DNA from: Phenylobacterium sp. CCH9-H3
GTDB taxonomy: Bacteria; Pseudomonadota; Alphaproteobacteria; Caulobacterales; Caulobacteraceae
DNA length: 50,635 nt
Direction: 5' to 3'
Assembly: GCF_001557235.1 (NCBI RefSeq)
Contig: NZ_LSJI01000203.1
Location: 1-50,635 of the forward strand
Position numbers and translations under genes: made by a program. Shown here in pieces: positions 20,257 through 28,972 of the stretch (within the stretch, counting starts at the first letter, position 1; every line of letters starts with the position of its first letter). A model generated the notes under the pieces. It was not told the DNA's origin. It saw nothing but the letters and a program-made list of their open reading frames with translations, and ran no database searches.

Positions 20257-20712
20257 GTGTCCCCCACCGTCCCGATCACCCGCCTGCCGCACGGCCAGGG
20301 CCTCCCGCTCCCGGCCTATGAGACCTCGCAGGCGGCGGGCATGGACCTGCGCGCGGCGGTCCCGGCGGACGAGCCCCTGGTGCTGCATCCGGGCGACCGG
20401 TTCGCGGTGCCGACGGGGCTGGCCTTCGCCCTGCCGGCCGGCTTCGAGGCCCAGGTGCGGCCGCGATCGGGCCTGGCGTTCAAGAACGGCGTCACCTGCC
20501 TCAACAGCCCCGGCACCATCGACGCGGACTATCGCGGCGAGGTGAAGGTGATCCTGATCAACCACGGCCCCGAGGCCTTCACGATCCGCCGGGGCGACCG
20601 CATCGCCCAGCTGGTGATCGCGCCGGTGGTCCAGGCTGCCTGGGCGGAGGTCGAGAGCCTGGACGAGACCGCCCGCGGCGCCGGCGGCTTCGGGTCCACC
20701 GGTTCCGGCTGA
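20257..20712 (+). CDS. dut: dUTP diphosphatase
   Basis: dUTPase (151 aa) keeps dUTP out of DNA and supplies dUMP for thymidylate. The trimeric-type motifs are all visible: [45 protein letters not shown] and the C-terminal arm GGFGSTG. The GTG start directly abuts the coaBC stop, and the pair coaBC-dut is a common bacterial arrangement. Confidence 0.97.
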   Translation: MSPTVPITRLPHGQGLPLPAYETSQAAGMDLRAAVPADEPLVLHPGDRFAVPTGLAFALPAGFEAQVRPRSGLAFKNGVTCLNSPGTIDADYRGEVKVILINHGPEAFTIRRGDRIAQLVIAPVVQAAWAEVESLDETARGAGGFGSTGSG

Positions 20713-20754
20713 CCGCAAGGAACAAGCTCCGCCTGCAGCGGTTCTCACCCCTGC

Positions 20755-21531
20755 GTGCGGATAGCCACCTACAATGTGAACGGCGTCAACGGCCGGCTGG
20801 ACACCCTCCTGGCGTGGCTGGAAGAGACGCGGCCCGATGTCGTCTGCCTGCAGGAACTGAAGGCGCCGGAGGAGAAGTTCCCCGAAACGGCCCTGCGCCG
20901 CGCGGGCTACGAGGCGGTGTGGCACGGGCAGAGCCGCTGGAACGGCGTGGCGATCCTCGCCCGGGGCCGCCGCCCGATCGAGACGCGGCGGGGCCTGCCC
21001 GGCGACCGGGGCGACATCCAGAGCCGCTATGTGGAGGCGGCGGTGAATGGGGTGCTGGTCGCCTCGCTCTATGCCCCGAACGGCAATCCGCAGCCGGGGC
21101 CCAAGTTCGAGTTCAAGACGGCCTGGCTGGCCCGGCTGGAACAGCACGCCGAAAGCCTGCTGGCCACCGGCCAGCCGGTGGTGCTGGCCGGCGATTTCAA
21201 CATCATCCCCGAGCCGCGGGACGTCTATGCGCCGGAGCGCTGGCTGGACGACGCCCTGTTCCACCCCAATGTGCGGGCGGCCTATGCGCGGCTCCTGGCG
21301 CAGGGCTGGACCGACGCGCTGCGGACGCGGTTCCCGGACGAGCGGGTCTACACCTTCTGGAAGTACTGGCGCGGCGCGCTGGAGCGCGACGCCGGCCTGC
21401 GCATCGACCACCTGCTCTTGAGTCCGGCAGCGGCGCCGCGGCTGAGGGACGCCGGCGTCGACCGGGCGTTCCGCGCGCGCGCCGGCGCCAGCGACCACGC
21501 GGCGGTGTGGGTGGAGCTGGCCGAGGCTTAG
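20755..21531 (+). CDS. xth: Exodeoxyribonuclease III
   Basis: An AP endonuclease/exonuclease III family enzyme (258 aa), cutting abasic sites and trimming 3' ends. Motifs are TYNVNGVNGRL, CLQELKAPEEKFP, SLYAPNGN, GDFNIIPEPRDVY (metal/catalytic) and RIDHLLLSP with the terminal SDHAAVWVEL. It uses a GTG start 42 bases after dut and likely belongs to the coaBC-dut transcript. It ends 15 bases from the convergent amidase gene. Confidence 0.95.
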   Translation: MRIATYNVNGVNGRLDTLLAWLEETRPDVVCLQELKAPEEKFPETALRRAGYEAVWHGQSRWNGVAILARGRRPIETRRGLPGDRGDIQSRYVEAAVNGVLVASLYAPNGNPQPGPKFEFKTAWLARLEQHAESLLATGQPVVLAGDFNIIPEPRDVYAPERWLDDALFHPNVRAAYARLLAQGWTDALRTRFPDERVYTFWKYWRGALERDAGLRIDHLLLSPAAAPRLRDAGVDRAFRARAGASDHAAVWVELAEA

Positions 21532-21546
21532 CCGAAGACGCCGGGC

Positions 21547-22980
21547 CTACCGCGGCGGCCTGACGTAGCCGCGGATGTTCTCGTCGATGGCCTGGGCGAT
21601 GGCGAGGGTGCGGGCGTCGCCGGCGTGGGGGCCGATGAGCTGGGCGCCCACGGGAAGGCCGCCGGCGGTGAACCCGACGGGCACGGCGGTGGCGGGGAGG
21701 CGCAGGGCCGTCGCCACCGAGATCCAGGTCAGCATCGAGTTGTAGGGCAGCGTCCGGCCGTCGGAGGTGGCGAGGGTGCGGCGCTGGAACGGGCGCCTGT
21801 CGTGCGGGAAAGCGGCCACCGGCGCGATGGGGGCCAGGATCGCGTGCCAGCCCTCGAACGCGCCCGCGATCTCGGTGCGCAGGCGGGCCCTGACGGCGTC
21901 GGCGGCCATCCACTCCGTATGTCGGGCGGTGTAGGCCATGACCATGGCGGCGTTGGACAGGGGACCGGCCCGCTCCACCTGTCCGCGCATGACGAAGCGC
22001 ATCCGCTCCATGCCGCGCAGCGTCTTGGGCGGCAGGTCCTCGCCCAGCACTCCGCCCAGGAGGGTCATGTAGGCGTGCAGCAGGGCGCGCATGTCGACCG
22101 GGCTGGGGATGGTCTCGACCTCGACGCCGGCCTCGCGCAGCTGGTCGGCGAAGGCCTGGATCGCGGCGCGCACCTCGGAATCGAGCGGGCAGAGCGGATC
22201 GTCCAGCCAGAGGCCGATGCGGGTCTCCTTGAGGTAGGCGGGATCGGCTTTGGGCGCGCGGGGGCCGTTCTCGATCACCGACAGCAGCAGGCGCAGGTCA
22301 CGGGCGGACCGCGCCATCGGGCCGATGACGTTCAGGTCGCGTTCGACGTGGGAGCCGGGGGCCGGCGGGACGTGGCCGCGCTGGCTGACCAGTCCCCAGG
22401 TCGGCTTGTGGCTGAACACGCCGCAGAAGCTGGCGGGAACGCGCAGGGAGCCGCCGATGTCGGAGCCGATCTCCAGCGGCGTCACCCCCGCCGCGAGCGC
22501 CGCCGCCGCGCCGCCCGACGAGCCGCCGGGCGTCCGCTTGAGGTCCCAGGGGTTGTTGGTGGCGCCGTAGAGGGCGTTGGCGCTCTGCCAGTCGGCGGCC
22601 AGGACAGGCACGTTGGTCTTGCCCCAGACGATCGCCCCGGCCCGCCGGGCATGGCCCACGGCGGCGGCGTCCTCGGTCATCCGGCGGCGGAATCCGGGCA
22701 GGCCGGAGGAGGCGGCCATGCCGGCCACGTCGAAGGTGTCCTTCACCGTCATCGGCAGGCCGGCCAGCGGCCCCAGGACCTCGCCGCGCGCGCGGGCGTC
22801 GTCCAGCGCCCGGGCGCGCTCCAGCGCCCGCTCGGGATCGGCGGCCACCACGGCGTTCAGGTCGCCGTGCGTCTCGGCGTGGCGGGCGAGGACAGCCTTC
22901 AGCAGCTCCACCGCCGAGACGCGCCTGGAGGCCAGGGCGATGAGCTGGCTGGTGGCGTCCTGGTCGAGGAACTCGCCCAT
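21547..22980 (-). CDS. Amidase signature family protein
   Basis: An amidase (477 aa) with the Ser-cisSer-Lys triad readable as K80 (PMTVKDTFDVAG), S154 (PGGSSGGAAA) and S178 (GSDIGGSLRVP); this matches the spacing in GatA. It is not GatA itself, as it is encoded next to dapB with no gatB/gatC and lacks GatA-specific flanks. The substrate is unknown. It starts 5 bases after dapB, so the two are co-transcribed. Confidence 0.88.
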   Translation of the reverse strand: MGEFLDQDATSQLIALASRRVSAVELLKAVLARHAETHGDLNAVVAADPERALERARALDDARARGEVLGPLAGLPMTVKDTFDVAGMAASSGLPGFRRRMTEDAAAVGHARRAGAIVWGKTNVPVLAADWQSANALYGATNNPWDLKRTPGGSSGGAAAALAAGVTPLEIGSDIGGSLRVPASFCGVFSHKPTWGLVSQRGHVPPAPGSHVERDLNVIGPMARSARDLRLLLSVIENGPRAPKADPAYLKETRIGLWLDDPLCPLDSEVRAAIQAFADQLREAGVEVETIPSPVDMRALLHAYMTLLGGVLGEDLPPKTLRGMERMRFVMRGQVERAGPLSNAAMVMAYTARHTEWMAADAVRARLRTEIAGAFEGWHAILAPIAPVAAFPHDRRPFQRRTLATSDGRTLPYNSMLTWISVATALRLPATAVPVGFTAGGLPVGAQLIGPHAGDARTLAIAQAIDENIRGYVRPPR

Positions 22981-22985
22981 CAGCC

Positions 22986-23792
22986 TCAGGCCTTCGCGAA
23001 GCCCAGCACGTCCTGCATGTCGTAGAGGCCGGGCGGCCGGCCCGCGACCCATCTCGCCGCGGCCACCGCGCCGCGAGCGAACAGTCCCCGGTCGCGCGCC
23101 GAGTGGCTGAGGGTCAGGATCTCGTCGTCGGCGGCGAAGGTGACGCTGTGCTCGCCGACGATGCCGCCGCCGCGCAGCACCGAGAAGCCGATCTCCTGCG
23201 CCGGCCGCTCGCCGGTGATGCCGTCGCGGGCTCTACGGGCCACCTGGGAGAGGCTGACGCCCCGCCCCCGGGCGGCGGCCTCGCCCAGCATCAGGGCGGT
23301 GCCCGACGGGGCGTCGACCTTGTGCCGGTGATGGGCCTCGAAGATCTCGATGTCGTAGGTCTCGGCGGGCAGCGCCCGGGCCGCCTGGGCGACGAGGCCC
23401 ATGAGCATGTTGAGGCCCAGGGAGTAGTTGCCGGCGAAGACGATGGGCGTGCGCCGGGCGGCCTCCGCGATGTCGGCCCGCTGGTCGTCGGTGGCGCCCG
23501 TGGCGCCGATCACCAGGGCGACGCCGGCCTGGCCCGCGCGCTGCGCCAGGGCGGCGGAGGCGGCCGGGGTCGTGAAGTCGATGACCACACCCGCGGCGGC
23601 CAGCGCCTCGTCCGCCGTGACCAAGCCCTCGCCCTCGGCCCCTGGACGGTCGAACCGGGCGACAAGGTCGAGCGTGGGATCGGCCCGGACGGCGGCGGTC
23701 ACCGCCTGGCCCATGCGGCCCAGCGCGCCGGCGACGGCGATCTTGATCGGGGCGGCGGACAGGACGGTCTCTCCAGGTTTCCGGCGGGCCAA
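22986..23792 (-). CDS. dapB: 4-hydroxy-tetrahydrodipicolinate reductase
   Basis: DapB (268 aa) reduces dihydrodipicolinate in lysine and diaminopimelate synthesis, so it supplies peptidoglycan precursors. Motifs: the nucleotide loop [30 protein letters not shown] and the catalytic [15 protein letters not shown]. The N-terminus is about 15 residues longer than usual ([15 protein letters not shown]) and a later start may be used, but no better ribosome site is evident. The gene is the first of a dapB-amidase pair. Confidence 0.95.
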   Translation of the reverse strand: MARRKPGETVLSAAPIKIAVAGALGRMGQAVTAAVRADPTLDLVARFDRPGAEGEGLVTADEALAAAGVVIDFTTPAASAALAQRAGQAGVALVIGATGATDDQRADIAEAARRTPIVFAGNYSLGLNMLMGLVAQAARALPAETYDIEIFEAHHRHKVDAPSGTALMLGEAAARGRGVSLSQVARRARDGITGERPAQEIGFSVLRGGGIVGEHSVTFAADDEILTLSHSARDRGLFARGAVAAARWVAGRPPGLYDMQDVLGFAKA

Positions 23793-23840
23793 CGCTAGTT
23801 CCCGCGCGCCGCGCGTCGGGTCAATGGCCGGTTGAGGCCG

Positions 23841-24233
23841 TCAGGCCTTCACCGCATGGTCCTTGAGCACGCCCAGCGGCACGATCGCCAGGGTCTCCTC
23901 GTGGGTGCTCTCCAGGACCACCTGCGGCGCGGCGCCGGAGTCGAGGGCTTCCTTCCAGCGCGGGGCGCACAGGCACCAGCGGTCTCCGGGCTTCAGGCCC
24001 GTGAAGCCGAGGTCGGGCCTGGGCGTCGACAGGTCGTTGCCCACGCTCTTGGAATAGCTGAGGAATTCGGCGGTCATCACGGCGCAGACCGTGTGCATGC
24101 CCACGTCGTGCGGACCGGTCTCGCAGCAGCCGTTGCGGAAGAACCCGGTCACCGGGTCCAGCGAACAGGGGACCAGTTCGCCGCCGAGGACATTCCGGGC
24201 GCCGGCGTCGTAGCGGATTGGGCGCGTAGCCAT
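23841..24233 (-). CDS. DUF2237 family protein
   Basis: A 130-residue protein of the DUF2237 family, function unknown. Family-like features are NVLGGELVPCSLDPVTGFFRNG-type start with a cysteine cluster (CCETGPHDVG, HTVCAVMT), DLSTPRP and GDRWCLCAPRW, ending with LESTHEETL. The ATG at 24233 has AGGA at good distance; a GTG two codons upstream (24239) is less likely. Conserved Cys and His residues suggest metal binding, which is inference. Confidence 0.85.
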   Translation of the reverse strand: MATRPIRYDAGARNVLGGELVPCSLDPVTGFFRNGCCETGPHDVGMHTVCAVMTAEFLSYSKSVGNDLSTPRPDLGFTGLKPGDRWCLCAPRWKEALDSGAAPQVVLESTHEETLAIVPLGVLKDHAVKA

Positions 24234-24293
24234 GGGCACATCCTAAACGCTAGAACCTGCGTATCGCCAATGCGCGAAGGAGCCGCCGTCCAC

Positions 24294-25163
24294 ATGAACC
24301 GCATCGCCCGCCCCCGACGCAGCGCGCTCTACCTGCCGGCGTCCAATGCGCGGGCGGTGGACAAGGCGCGCGCCCTGCCCTGCGACGTGGTGATCCTGGA
24401 CCTGGAGGACGCGGTCGCGCCGGACGCCAAGGCCGAGGCCCGCGCTGGCGCGGTGGAGGCCGTGAAGGCCGGCGGCTTCGGGGGCCGCGAGGTGGTGATC
24501 CGGGTGAACGGCCTGGATACGCCGTGGGGCGAAGAGGATCTGGCCGCCGCGGTCGCGGCGCGCCCCGACGCGGTGCTGATCCCCAAGGTCTCGACGCCGG
24601 AAGACCTGTCCGCGGCCCGGGCGCGGCTGGGCGAGGGCCTGCCGATCTGGGCGATGATCGAGACCTGCGCGGCGATGTTCCGGCTGGACGGCCTGGGTGC
24701 GGAATCGGTGAACGTCGGCGTCGACGCCTGGGTGATCGGGTCCAACGACCTGGCCAAGGAGATGCGCTGCGTCCTCACCGTGGACCGCGAGCCGCTGGCG
24801 GCCGCCTTGTCGCTGGCCCTGATGGCCGCCCGCGCGCACCGCCTGACGATCCTGGACGGGGTGTTCAACGAGATCGCCGACGCCGAGGGCCTCGTGCGCC
24901 AGTGCGCTCAGGGCGCCGCCTTCGGCTTCGACGGCAAGACCCTGATCCATCCGACCCAGGTCGAGCCCGCCAACGCCGCCTTCACGCCCGATCCCGACGC
25001 CGTGGCCTGGGCCCGGACCGTCGTGAGCGCGTTCGAACAGCCGGAGAACGCCGGCCGGGGCGTGCTGAAGGTCGAGGGGCGCATGGTGGAGCGGCTGCAC
25101 TTCGCCGAGGCCCAGCGGCTGCTGTCGGTCGCCGAGGCGATCGCCGCGCGGGAAGCCGCATGA
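24294..25163 (+). CDS. HpcH/HpaI aldolase/citrate lyase family protein (CitE-like CoA ester lyase)
   Basis: A TIM-barrel lyase (289 aa) of the CitE/malyl-CoA lyase group. Seen: RSALYLPASNARAVDKA, VVILDLEDAVAPDAK with metal-binding acidic residues, VIRVNGLDTPWGEEDL, IWAMIETCAAMF, VIGSNDLAKEM and GFDGKTLIHPTQVEPANAAF, the last being typical of CoA-ester lyases. There are no citrate lyase alpha/gamma genes nearby, so it is a stand-alone lyase. The start at 24294 follows an AGGAG; an in-frame ATG at 24270 is an alternative. Its stop overlaps the next gene's start. Confidence 0.88.
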   Translation: MNRIARPRRSALYLPASNARAVDKARALPCDVVILDLEDAVAPDAKAEARAGAVEAVKAGGFGGREVVIRVNGLDTPWGEEDLAAAVAARPDAVLIPKVSTPEDLSAARARLGEGLPIWAMIETCAAMFRLDGLGAESVNVGVDAWVIGSNDLAKEMRCVLTVDREPLAAALSLALMAARAHRLTILDGVFNEIADAEGLVRQCAQGAAFGFDGKTLIHPTQVEPANAAFTPDPDAVAWARTVVSAFEQPENAGRGVLKVEGRMVERLHFAEAQRLLSVAEAIAAREAA

Positions 25164-25798
25164 GGCGGGCCGCGGCGCGATTGGCCCTCGGCCTGGCGGT
25201 GCTGGCCGCGCCCGCGGCGCGATCGCAGCCCGCCCAGGATCCGATCGACGCCCTGCTGCGGCCGCTGCCGAAGGACGCCGACGTCGAGGAGGAGGCCGAG
25301 GCGGCTCCGGCCTCGTCAGACGCGGCACAAGATCCGGCGCTGCCCGCCGGGCCGCAGCCCTACCGCCCCTACGTCCCGCCGCCGCATCCGACCCTGACCG
25401 CCCCGGTCTTCGTGCATGAGACCGGCAAGAATCCCGACCCGCCGGCCACGCCGACCGAGGCGGCCTACGACAGCCGCCTGCGCTCTTCGGCGGCATCCGT
25501 GCAGGGCTTTCAGGGACCGATGGACGGGGGCTGGACGCTCTCGGCGGGCGGACAGGCGCTGTATGCCCTGCAGCTCACCGACCGGAACGGGACGGTGGAG
25601 GGCGCCTGGCGCGACCTGCGGCGAAGCGGGGCGCTGGACGCCTACGGCTTCTTCGACATCATCGAGCGGACGGGCGGCCGCCTCACGTTCCGCTTCGCGG
25701 ACGGGATCGTGGCGGAGTTGCATCCGGACGGCGGACGATGGACAGGAGAGCTCGTCGAAGGCGCGCGGCGTGAGACGGTGAGCCTGATCCGACGCTAG
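25160..25798 (+). CDS. Secreted hypothetical protein
   Basis: A 212-residue protein that I do not recognise. It starts with a signal peptide (MRRAAARLALGLAVLAAPAA, likely cut at AARS-Q), followed by an acidic and proline-rich linker at about 35-100 and a C-terminal globular part rich in short beta segments (GGWTLSAGGQALYALQLTD, RLTFRFADGIVAELHPDGGR). The ATG overlaps the stop of the lyase gene (ATGA), so translation is coupled. The globular part has the look of a small beta-barrel, which is inference only. It ends just before a large palindromic repeat. Confidence 0.72.
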   Translation: MRRAAARLALGLAVLAAPAARSQPAQDPIDALLRPLPKDADVEEEAEAAPASSDAAQDPALPAGPQPYRPYVPPPHPTLTAPVFVHETGKNPDPPATPTEAAYDSRLRSSAASVQGFQGPMDGGWTLSAGGQALYALQLTDRNGTVEGAWRDLRRSGALDAYGFFDIIERTGGRLTFRFADGIVAELHPDGGRWTGELVEGARRETVSLIRR

Positions 25799-25811
25799 CC
25801 AATCCCGCCTT

Positions 25812-25952
25812 TGTCATCCCGGTTTTGGCGCAGCCAAAGACCGGGACCCCGATCTGTTGCGGCGGGGAAGGGGCGAACCGGCGCCGCTGTGATTGCTGGG
25901 CTGAAGCAACACATCGGGGTCCCGGTCTTCGCTTCGCGAAACCGGGATGACA
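25812..25952. repeat. Large nested palindromic intergenic element
   Basis: Left arm 25812-25860 and right arm 25906-25952 are inverted copies. The outer TGTCATCCCGG pairs with CCGGGATGACA, the inner ACCGGGACCCCGAT with ATCGGGGTCCCGGT, and the pairing continues with TGTTGC/GCAACA. Each arm can also fold on itself, and the small hairpin inside differs (TTTGGC-GCA-GCCAAA on the left, TTCGC-TTC-GCGAA on the right) while keeping pairing. It fills the gap between two convergent genes and could act as a bidirectional terminator. The layout is that of REP/BIME-like elements. Confidence 0.85.
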
Positions 25953-25960
25953 GAGGGGGG

Positions 25961-26380
25961 TTACAGGCCCAGGGCCACTTTCGCCGCCGCAATCGCCTCC
26001 GCCAGGGCGTCCGGGGCATAGGCCTCCGCCGTCCCCACGCCCCACACCGGTCCCGGCCAGGCGGGGTCGTCGGCGCGGCGGCCGACCACATGGATGTGGA
26101 GCTGGGGCGTGACGTTGCCGAGCTGGCCGACGTTGAGCTTCTCGACGGGGCGGCCCAGGGCGGCGCCCACGGCCCGGACCGCGGCGCCGGCGCGCACGAT
26201 CTCTTCCATCAGGGCGGCGCGGTCGTTCGCGGACAGGTCCTCCAGTTCGCGAGCGCCCGCGACGCGCGGGATCAGGACGATCCAGGCATAGCGCGCGTCC
26301 GCCTGCAGACGCACATGGCTGAGCGCCAGGTCGCCCAGCGCTTCGGAGGTCGGCGGGAAGGCGGGTTGCAGCTCGAACAT
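25961..26380 (-). CDS. HIT domain-containing protein
   Basis: A histidine-triad-like protein (139 aa), probably a nucleotide hydrolase or transferase. The motif reads [14 protein letters not shown], so the first position of the usual H-x-H-x-H triad is Gln and two histidines remain. This QLHxH form occurs in a recognisable bacterial HIT subgroup with the conserved [10 protein letters not shown] that follows here. The start is taken at ATG 26380 (MFELQPAF); an upstream ATG at 26401 would add seven residues. Neither has a clear ribosome site. Confidence 0.82.
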   Translation of the reverse strand: MFELQPAFPPTSEALGDLALSHVRLQADARYAWIVLIPRVAGARELEDLSANDRAALMEEIVRAGAAVRAVGAALGRPVEKLNVGQLGNVTPQLHIHVVGRRADDPAWPGPVWGVGTAEAYAPDALAEAIAAAKVALGL

Positions 26381-26459
26381 GGCCGATAGCGCGTGCGGCA
26401 TTGCAGCATGGGCGTCAACGGGCTACGGACCCGCCGACATTTCAACACGGAGCAGTATC

Positions 26460-27446
26460 ATGGCGAAGAAGCCCATTCGCGTGGCGGTCACCGGCGCGGC
26501 CGGCAACATCGGTTACGCCCTGCTGTTCCGCATCGCCTCGGGCGAGATGCTGGGCAAGGACCAGCCGGTGATCCTGCAACTGCTGGAGATCCCGGTCGAA
26601 GGTCCGCAGAAGGCGCTGAAGGGCGTCGCCATGGAACTGGAAGACTGCGCCTTCCCGCTGCTGCAGGACATGGTGCTGACCGGCGACGCCGACGTGGCCT
26701 TCAAGGACGCGAACTGGTGCCTGCTGGTGGGTTCCAAGCCGCGCGGCCCCGGCATGGAGCGCGCCGACCTCCTGAAGGACAACGGCAAGATCTTCATCGC
26801 CCAGGGCCAGTCCATCGACAAGGTCGCGGCCGATGACGCCCGGGTCGCGGTGGTGGGCAACCCCTGCAACACCAACGTGATGATCGCCGCCAGCCAGGCC
26901 AAGCGCCTGACCGCCGACCGCTTCACCGCCATGGTGCGCCTGGACGAGAACCGCGGCCGCGCCCAGCTGGCCAAGAAGGCGGGCGTGTCGATCAACGAGG
27001 TCAGCGACCTCTTCATCTACGGCAACCACAGCCCGACGATGTTCGCCGACTTCACCCACGCCAAGATCGGCGGCAAGGCGGCGGCCGACGTGATCAACGA
27101 CCGCGCCTGGCTCGAGAATGAGTACCTGCCCACCGTCGGCAAGCGCGGCGCGGCGATCATCGACGCCCGCGGCCAGTCCTCGGCGGCGTCGGCGGCCAAC
27201 GCCCTGATCGACCATGTCCGCGACCTGTCGACCCCCGGCGCCATCCACTCGGTGGCGGTGTCCAGCGAGGGCCGCTACGGCTTCGCCGAAGGGGTCTGGG
27301 CCGGCATGCCGGTGAAGACCACCGCGCCGGGCGCGTACGAGGTCATCACGTCCTACGAGATGGACGACTTCGCCAAGTCGAAGATCAAGATCACCAACGA
27401 CGAGCTGATCGGCGAGCGCGACACCGTCAAGGATATGATCGGCTAA
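26460..27446 (+). CDS. mdh: Malate dehydrogenase
   Basis: Malate dehydrogenase (328 aa) of the cytosolic-type (MDH type 1) subgroup, interconverting malate and oxaloacetate. Seen: nucleotide loop [44 protein letters not shown] and the catalytic His190 in [15 protein letters not shown] sits 8 bases before the ATG. Many alphaproteobacteria use the LDH-like MDH next to sucCD instead, so this may be the sole or a second MDH. It is monocistronic and followed by a hairpin terminator. Confidence 0.94.
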   Translation: MAKKPIRVAVTGAAGNIGYALLFRIASGEMLGKDQPVILQLLEIPVEGPQKALKGVAMELEDCAFPLLQDMVLTGDADVAFKDANWCLLVGSKPRGPGMERADLLKDNGKIFIAQGQSIDKVAADDARVAVVGNPCNTNVMIAASQAKRLTADRFTAMVRLDENRGRAQLAKKAGVSINEVSDLFIYGNHSPTMFADFTHAKIGGKAAADVINDRAWLENEYLPTVGKRGAAIIDARGQSSAASAANALIDHVRDLSTPGAIHSVAVSSEGRYGFAEGVWAGMPVKTTAPGAYEVITSYEMDDFAKSKIKITNDELIGERDTVKDMIG

Positions 27447-27498
27447 GGCGCGAAGCGCCGCTTCCGCCACGCGGGAGACGTGCGCGCCGCAGCGATTG

Positions 27499-27538
27499 AG
27501 GGGGCCGCGCGGCATGTCCGGCGGCCCCTTCTTCATTT
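27499..27538 (+). terminator. Rho-independent terminator after mdh
   Basis: An 8-bp GC stem (27501-27508 with 27521-27528), extended by a G-U and an A-U pair, is followed by TTCTTCATTTCT. It lies about 55 bases after the mdh stop. Confidence 0.75.
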
Positions 27539-27565
27539 CTGAGGTGCGCCAGCGCGGGGAAGAGC

Positions 27566-27638
27566 ACCGCCAAGACGCCAAGGACGCAAAGAGTCCGAAG
27601 CGCCGAGAGCCCCTTGGCGAACTTGGCGTCTTGGCGGT
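27566..27638. repeat. 17-bp perfect inverted repeat (CGCCAAGACGCCAAG type)
   Basis: ACCGCCAAGACGCCAAG at 27566-27582 is repeated in perfect inverse at 27622-27638, with a 39-base spacer. Each arm contains tandem CGCCAAG-like units. The element lies between the convergent mdh and gst genes, downstream of the mdh terminator. Similar CGCCAAGACGCCAAG sequences recur in many bacterial genomes (from recall). Confidence 0.8.
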
Positions 27639-27664
27639 TCCGGACGGCGCCAGCGGCGCCCGGC

Positions 27665-28276
27665 TCAAGCCGGCTGGAAGAGGGCGAATTCTTCCTGCAT
27701 GGCCTTGCTCACGGCCGGTCGGGCCATAAGGCGCTGCTGGTAGGCCTGGATGGCGGGGTACGGCGAGAAGTCCAGCTTCACCGCCATGTTCCAGTTGAGC
27801 ACCGCGGCCAGGTAGGCGTCGGCGACGCTGAACTCGTCCAGCAGCCATTCGCGCCCGGTCAGGTGGTCGTTGAGATAGGCCAGGCGGGAGGCGGCGTCCT
27901 CCTCGGCCTGGGCCTTGCCGTCCGCCGGCCAGGTCGGGCTGAGCAGGGGGGTGAACACCGTCTTGTGCAGCTCCGAGCCGATGAAGCTCAGCCACTGCTG
28001 GAGCTGGTAGCGGGCGACGCCCGACGGCGCGAGGCCCGCCTCGGGCTTCCGGTCGGCGAGGTACTGCAGGATCGCCGCGTTCTCGGTGAGCACGAGGCCG
28101 TCGTCGGTGCGGAGCGCCGGCACGAGGCCCTTGGGGTTGATCCGCCGGTAGTCCTCGCCCGAGGCGGTTCGGCCGGCCTTGGTGTCGACCCTCTGGAACG
28201 CGGCCTCCTGGCCGCTCTCGTACAGCGTGATGCGGCTGGCCAACGAGCAGGCGAGCGGCGAGAAATAGATGTCCAT
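27665..28276 (-). CDS. Glutathione S-transferase family protein
   Basis: A bacterial GST (203 aa). The N-terminal thioredoxin-like domain has YFSPLACSLASRI (Ser/Cys active-site region), the cis-proline GLVPAL and the glutathione-binding TENAAILQYLAD. A helical C-terminal domain follows, with FSVADAYLAAVLNW. The substrate is unknown. A strong ribosome site (GGGAGGA) precedes the ATG. It is divergent from a TetR-family gene, and a shared operator candidate lies in the 75-base gap, so it is likely under that repressor's control. Confidence 0.9.
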   Translation of the reverse strand: MDIYFSPLACSLASRITLYESGQEAAFQRVDTKAGRTASGEDYRRINPKGLVPALRTDDGLVLTENAAILQYLADRKPEAGLAPSGVARYQLQQWLSFIGSELHKTVFTPLLSPTWPADGKAQAEEDAASRLAYLNDHLTGREWLLDEFSVADAYLAAVLNWNMAVKLDFSPYPAIQAYQQRLMARPAVSKAMQEEFALFQPA

Positions 28277-28306
28277 GGGATCCTCCCGGGGGCGCTGTTG
28301 ATATTC

Positions 28307-28358
28307 GTACCGTTTCGCACAAAATAGAGGCGGTCAAGGATTCTTTGCGGAATGGTAC
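28307..28358. promoter_or_regulatory. Candidate TetR operator in the gst/tetR divergent promoter
   Basis: GTACCGTTTCGCA (28307-28319) and TGCGGAATGGTAC (28346-28358) form a 13-base inverted repeat with two mismatches. The right arm covers the tetR start codon at 28352. The direct pair TTCGTAC/TTCGCAC at 28304-28319 could be a second way to read the site. A GANTC site is at 28339-28343. Confidence 0.45.
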
Positions 28359-28972
28359 AAAAAGAGCCGAAGCCTCGGGGCCGGCCGCGTTCGTTCGATC
28401 CGCACGAGGTGCTGGATCGCGCGCGCGCCGTGTTCTGGAACCTGGGCTACGCGGCCACGTCGCTGGACGACCTGGCCGCGGCGACCGGCCTGAATCGTCC
28501 GAGCCTCTACGCGGCGTTCGGCGACAAGCATGCGCTCTACATGGCCGCGCTCGACCGCTCGCGGCAGGAGGCGGGCGCCGCGCTCTCGGCGGCGCTGGCG
28601 ACGGCGTTGCCGCTCCGGCAGGTCCTGGGGGTCATCTTCGACCGGACCGTCGACATCTATCGCGCCGGCGAGGCCGGTCAGCGCGGCTGTTTCCTGATCG
28701 GCACGGCGGTCACCCAGGCCGTGGACGATCCGGCGGCGCGGGACCTGCTCTCCCGATTCATCGCCGAGACGGACGCGGCCTTCACCGGCCGGTTCGAGCG
28801 CAGCGCGGCCGAGTTGGCGCCCGGCGTGACGCCGACCATCGCAGGGCCCATGGCGAGCGCCACGTTCCATACGCTGGCGGTGCGGGCCCGAACGGGTGTC
28901 GGCGGCCCGGAGCTGAAGGCGATCGGCCGCGGGGCGGTGGCGCTGATCTGCGGGCCCGCTGCCCACGCATGA
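28352..28972 (+). CDS. TetR/AcrR family transcriptional regulator
   Basis: A 206-residue repressor-like protein. The N-terminal helix-turn-helix domain is at about 13-60 (GRPRSFDPHEVLDRARAVF, then TSLDDLAAATGLNRPSLYAAFGDK). The C-terminal ligand domain is of the type with RGCFLIGTAV. The effector is unknown. It is divergently transcribed from the GST gene, which is probably its target. Its stop codon overlaps the terminator of the convergent downstream gene. Confidence 0.9.
   Translation: MVQKEPKPRGRPRSFDPHEVLDRARAVFWNLGYAATSLDDLAAATGLNRPSLYAAFGDKHALYMAALDRSRQEAGAALSAALATALPLRQVLGVIFDRTVDIYRAGEAGQRGCFLIGTAVTQAVDDPAARDLLSRFIAETDAAFTGRFERSAAELAPGVTPTIAGPMASATFHTLAVRARTGVGGPELKAIGRGAVALICGPAAHA

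Noticed and set aside
21547..22980. GatA subunit of the amidotransferase
   Set aside because: The catalytic triad spacing fits, but there are no gatB or gatC genes adjacent and the flanking sequences are those of generic amidases; it is paired with dapB.
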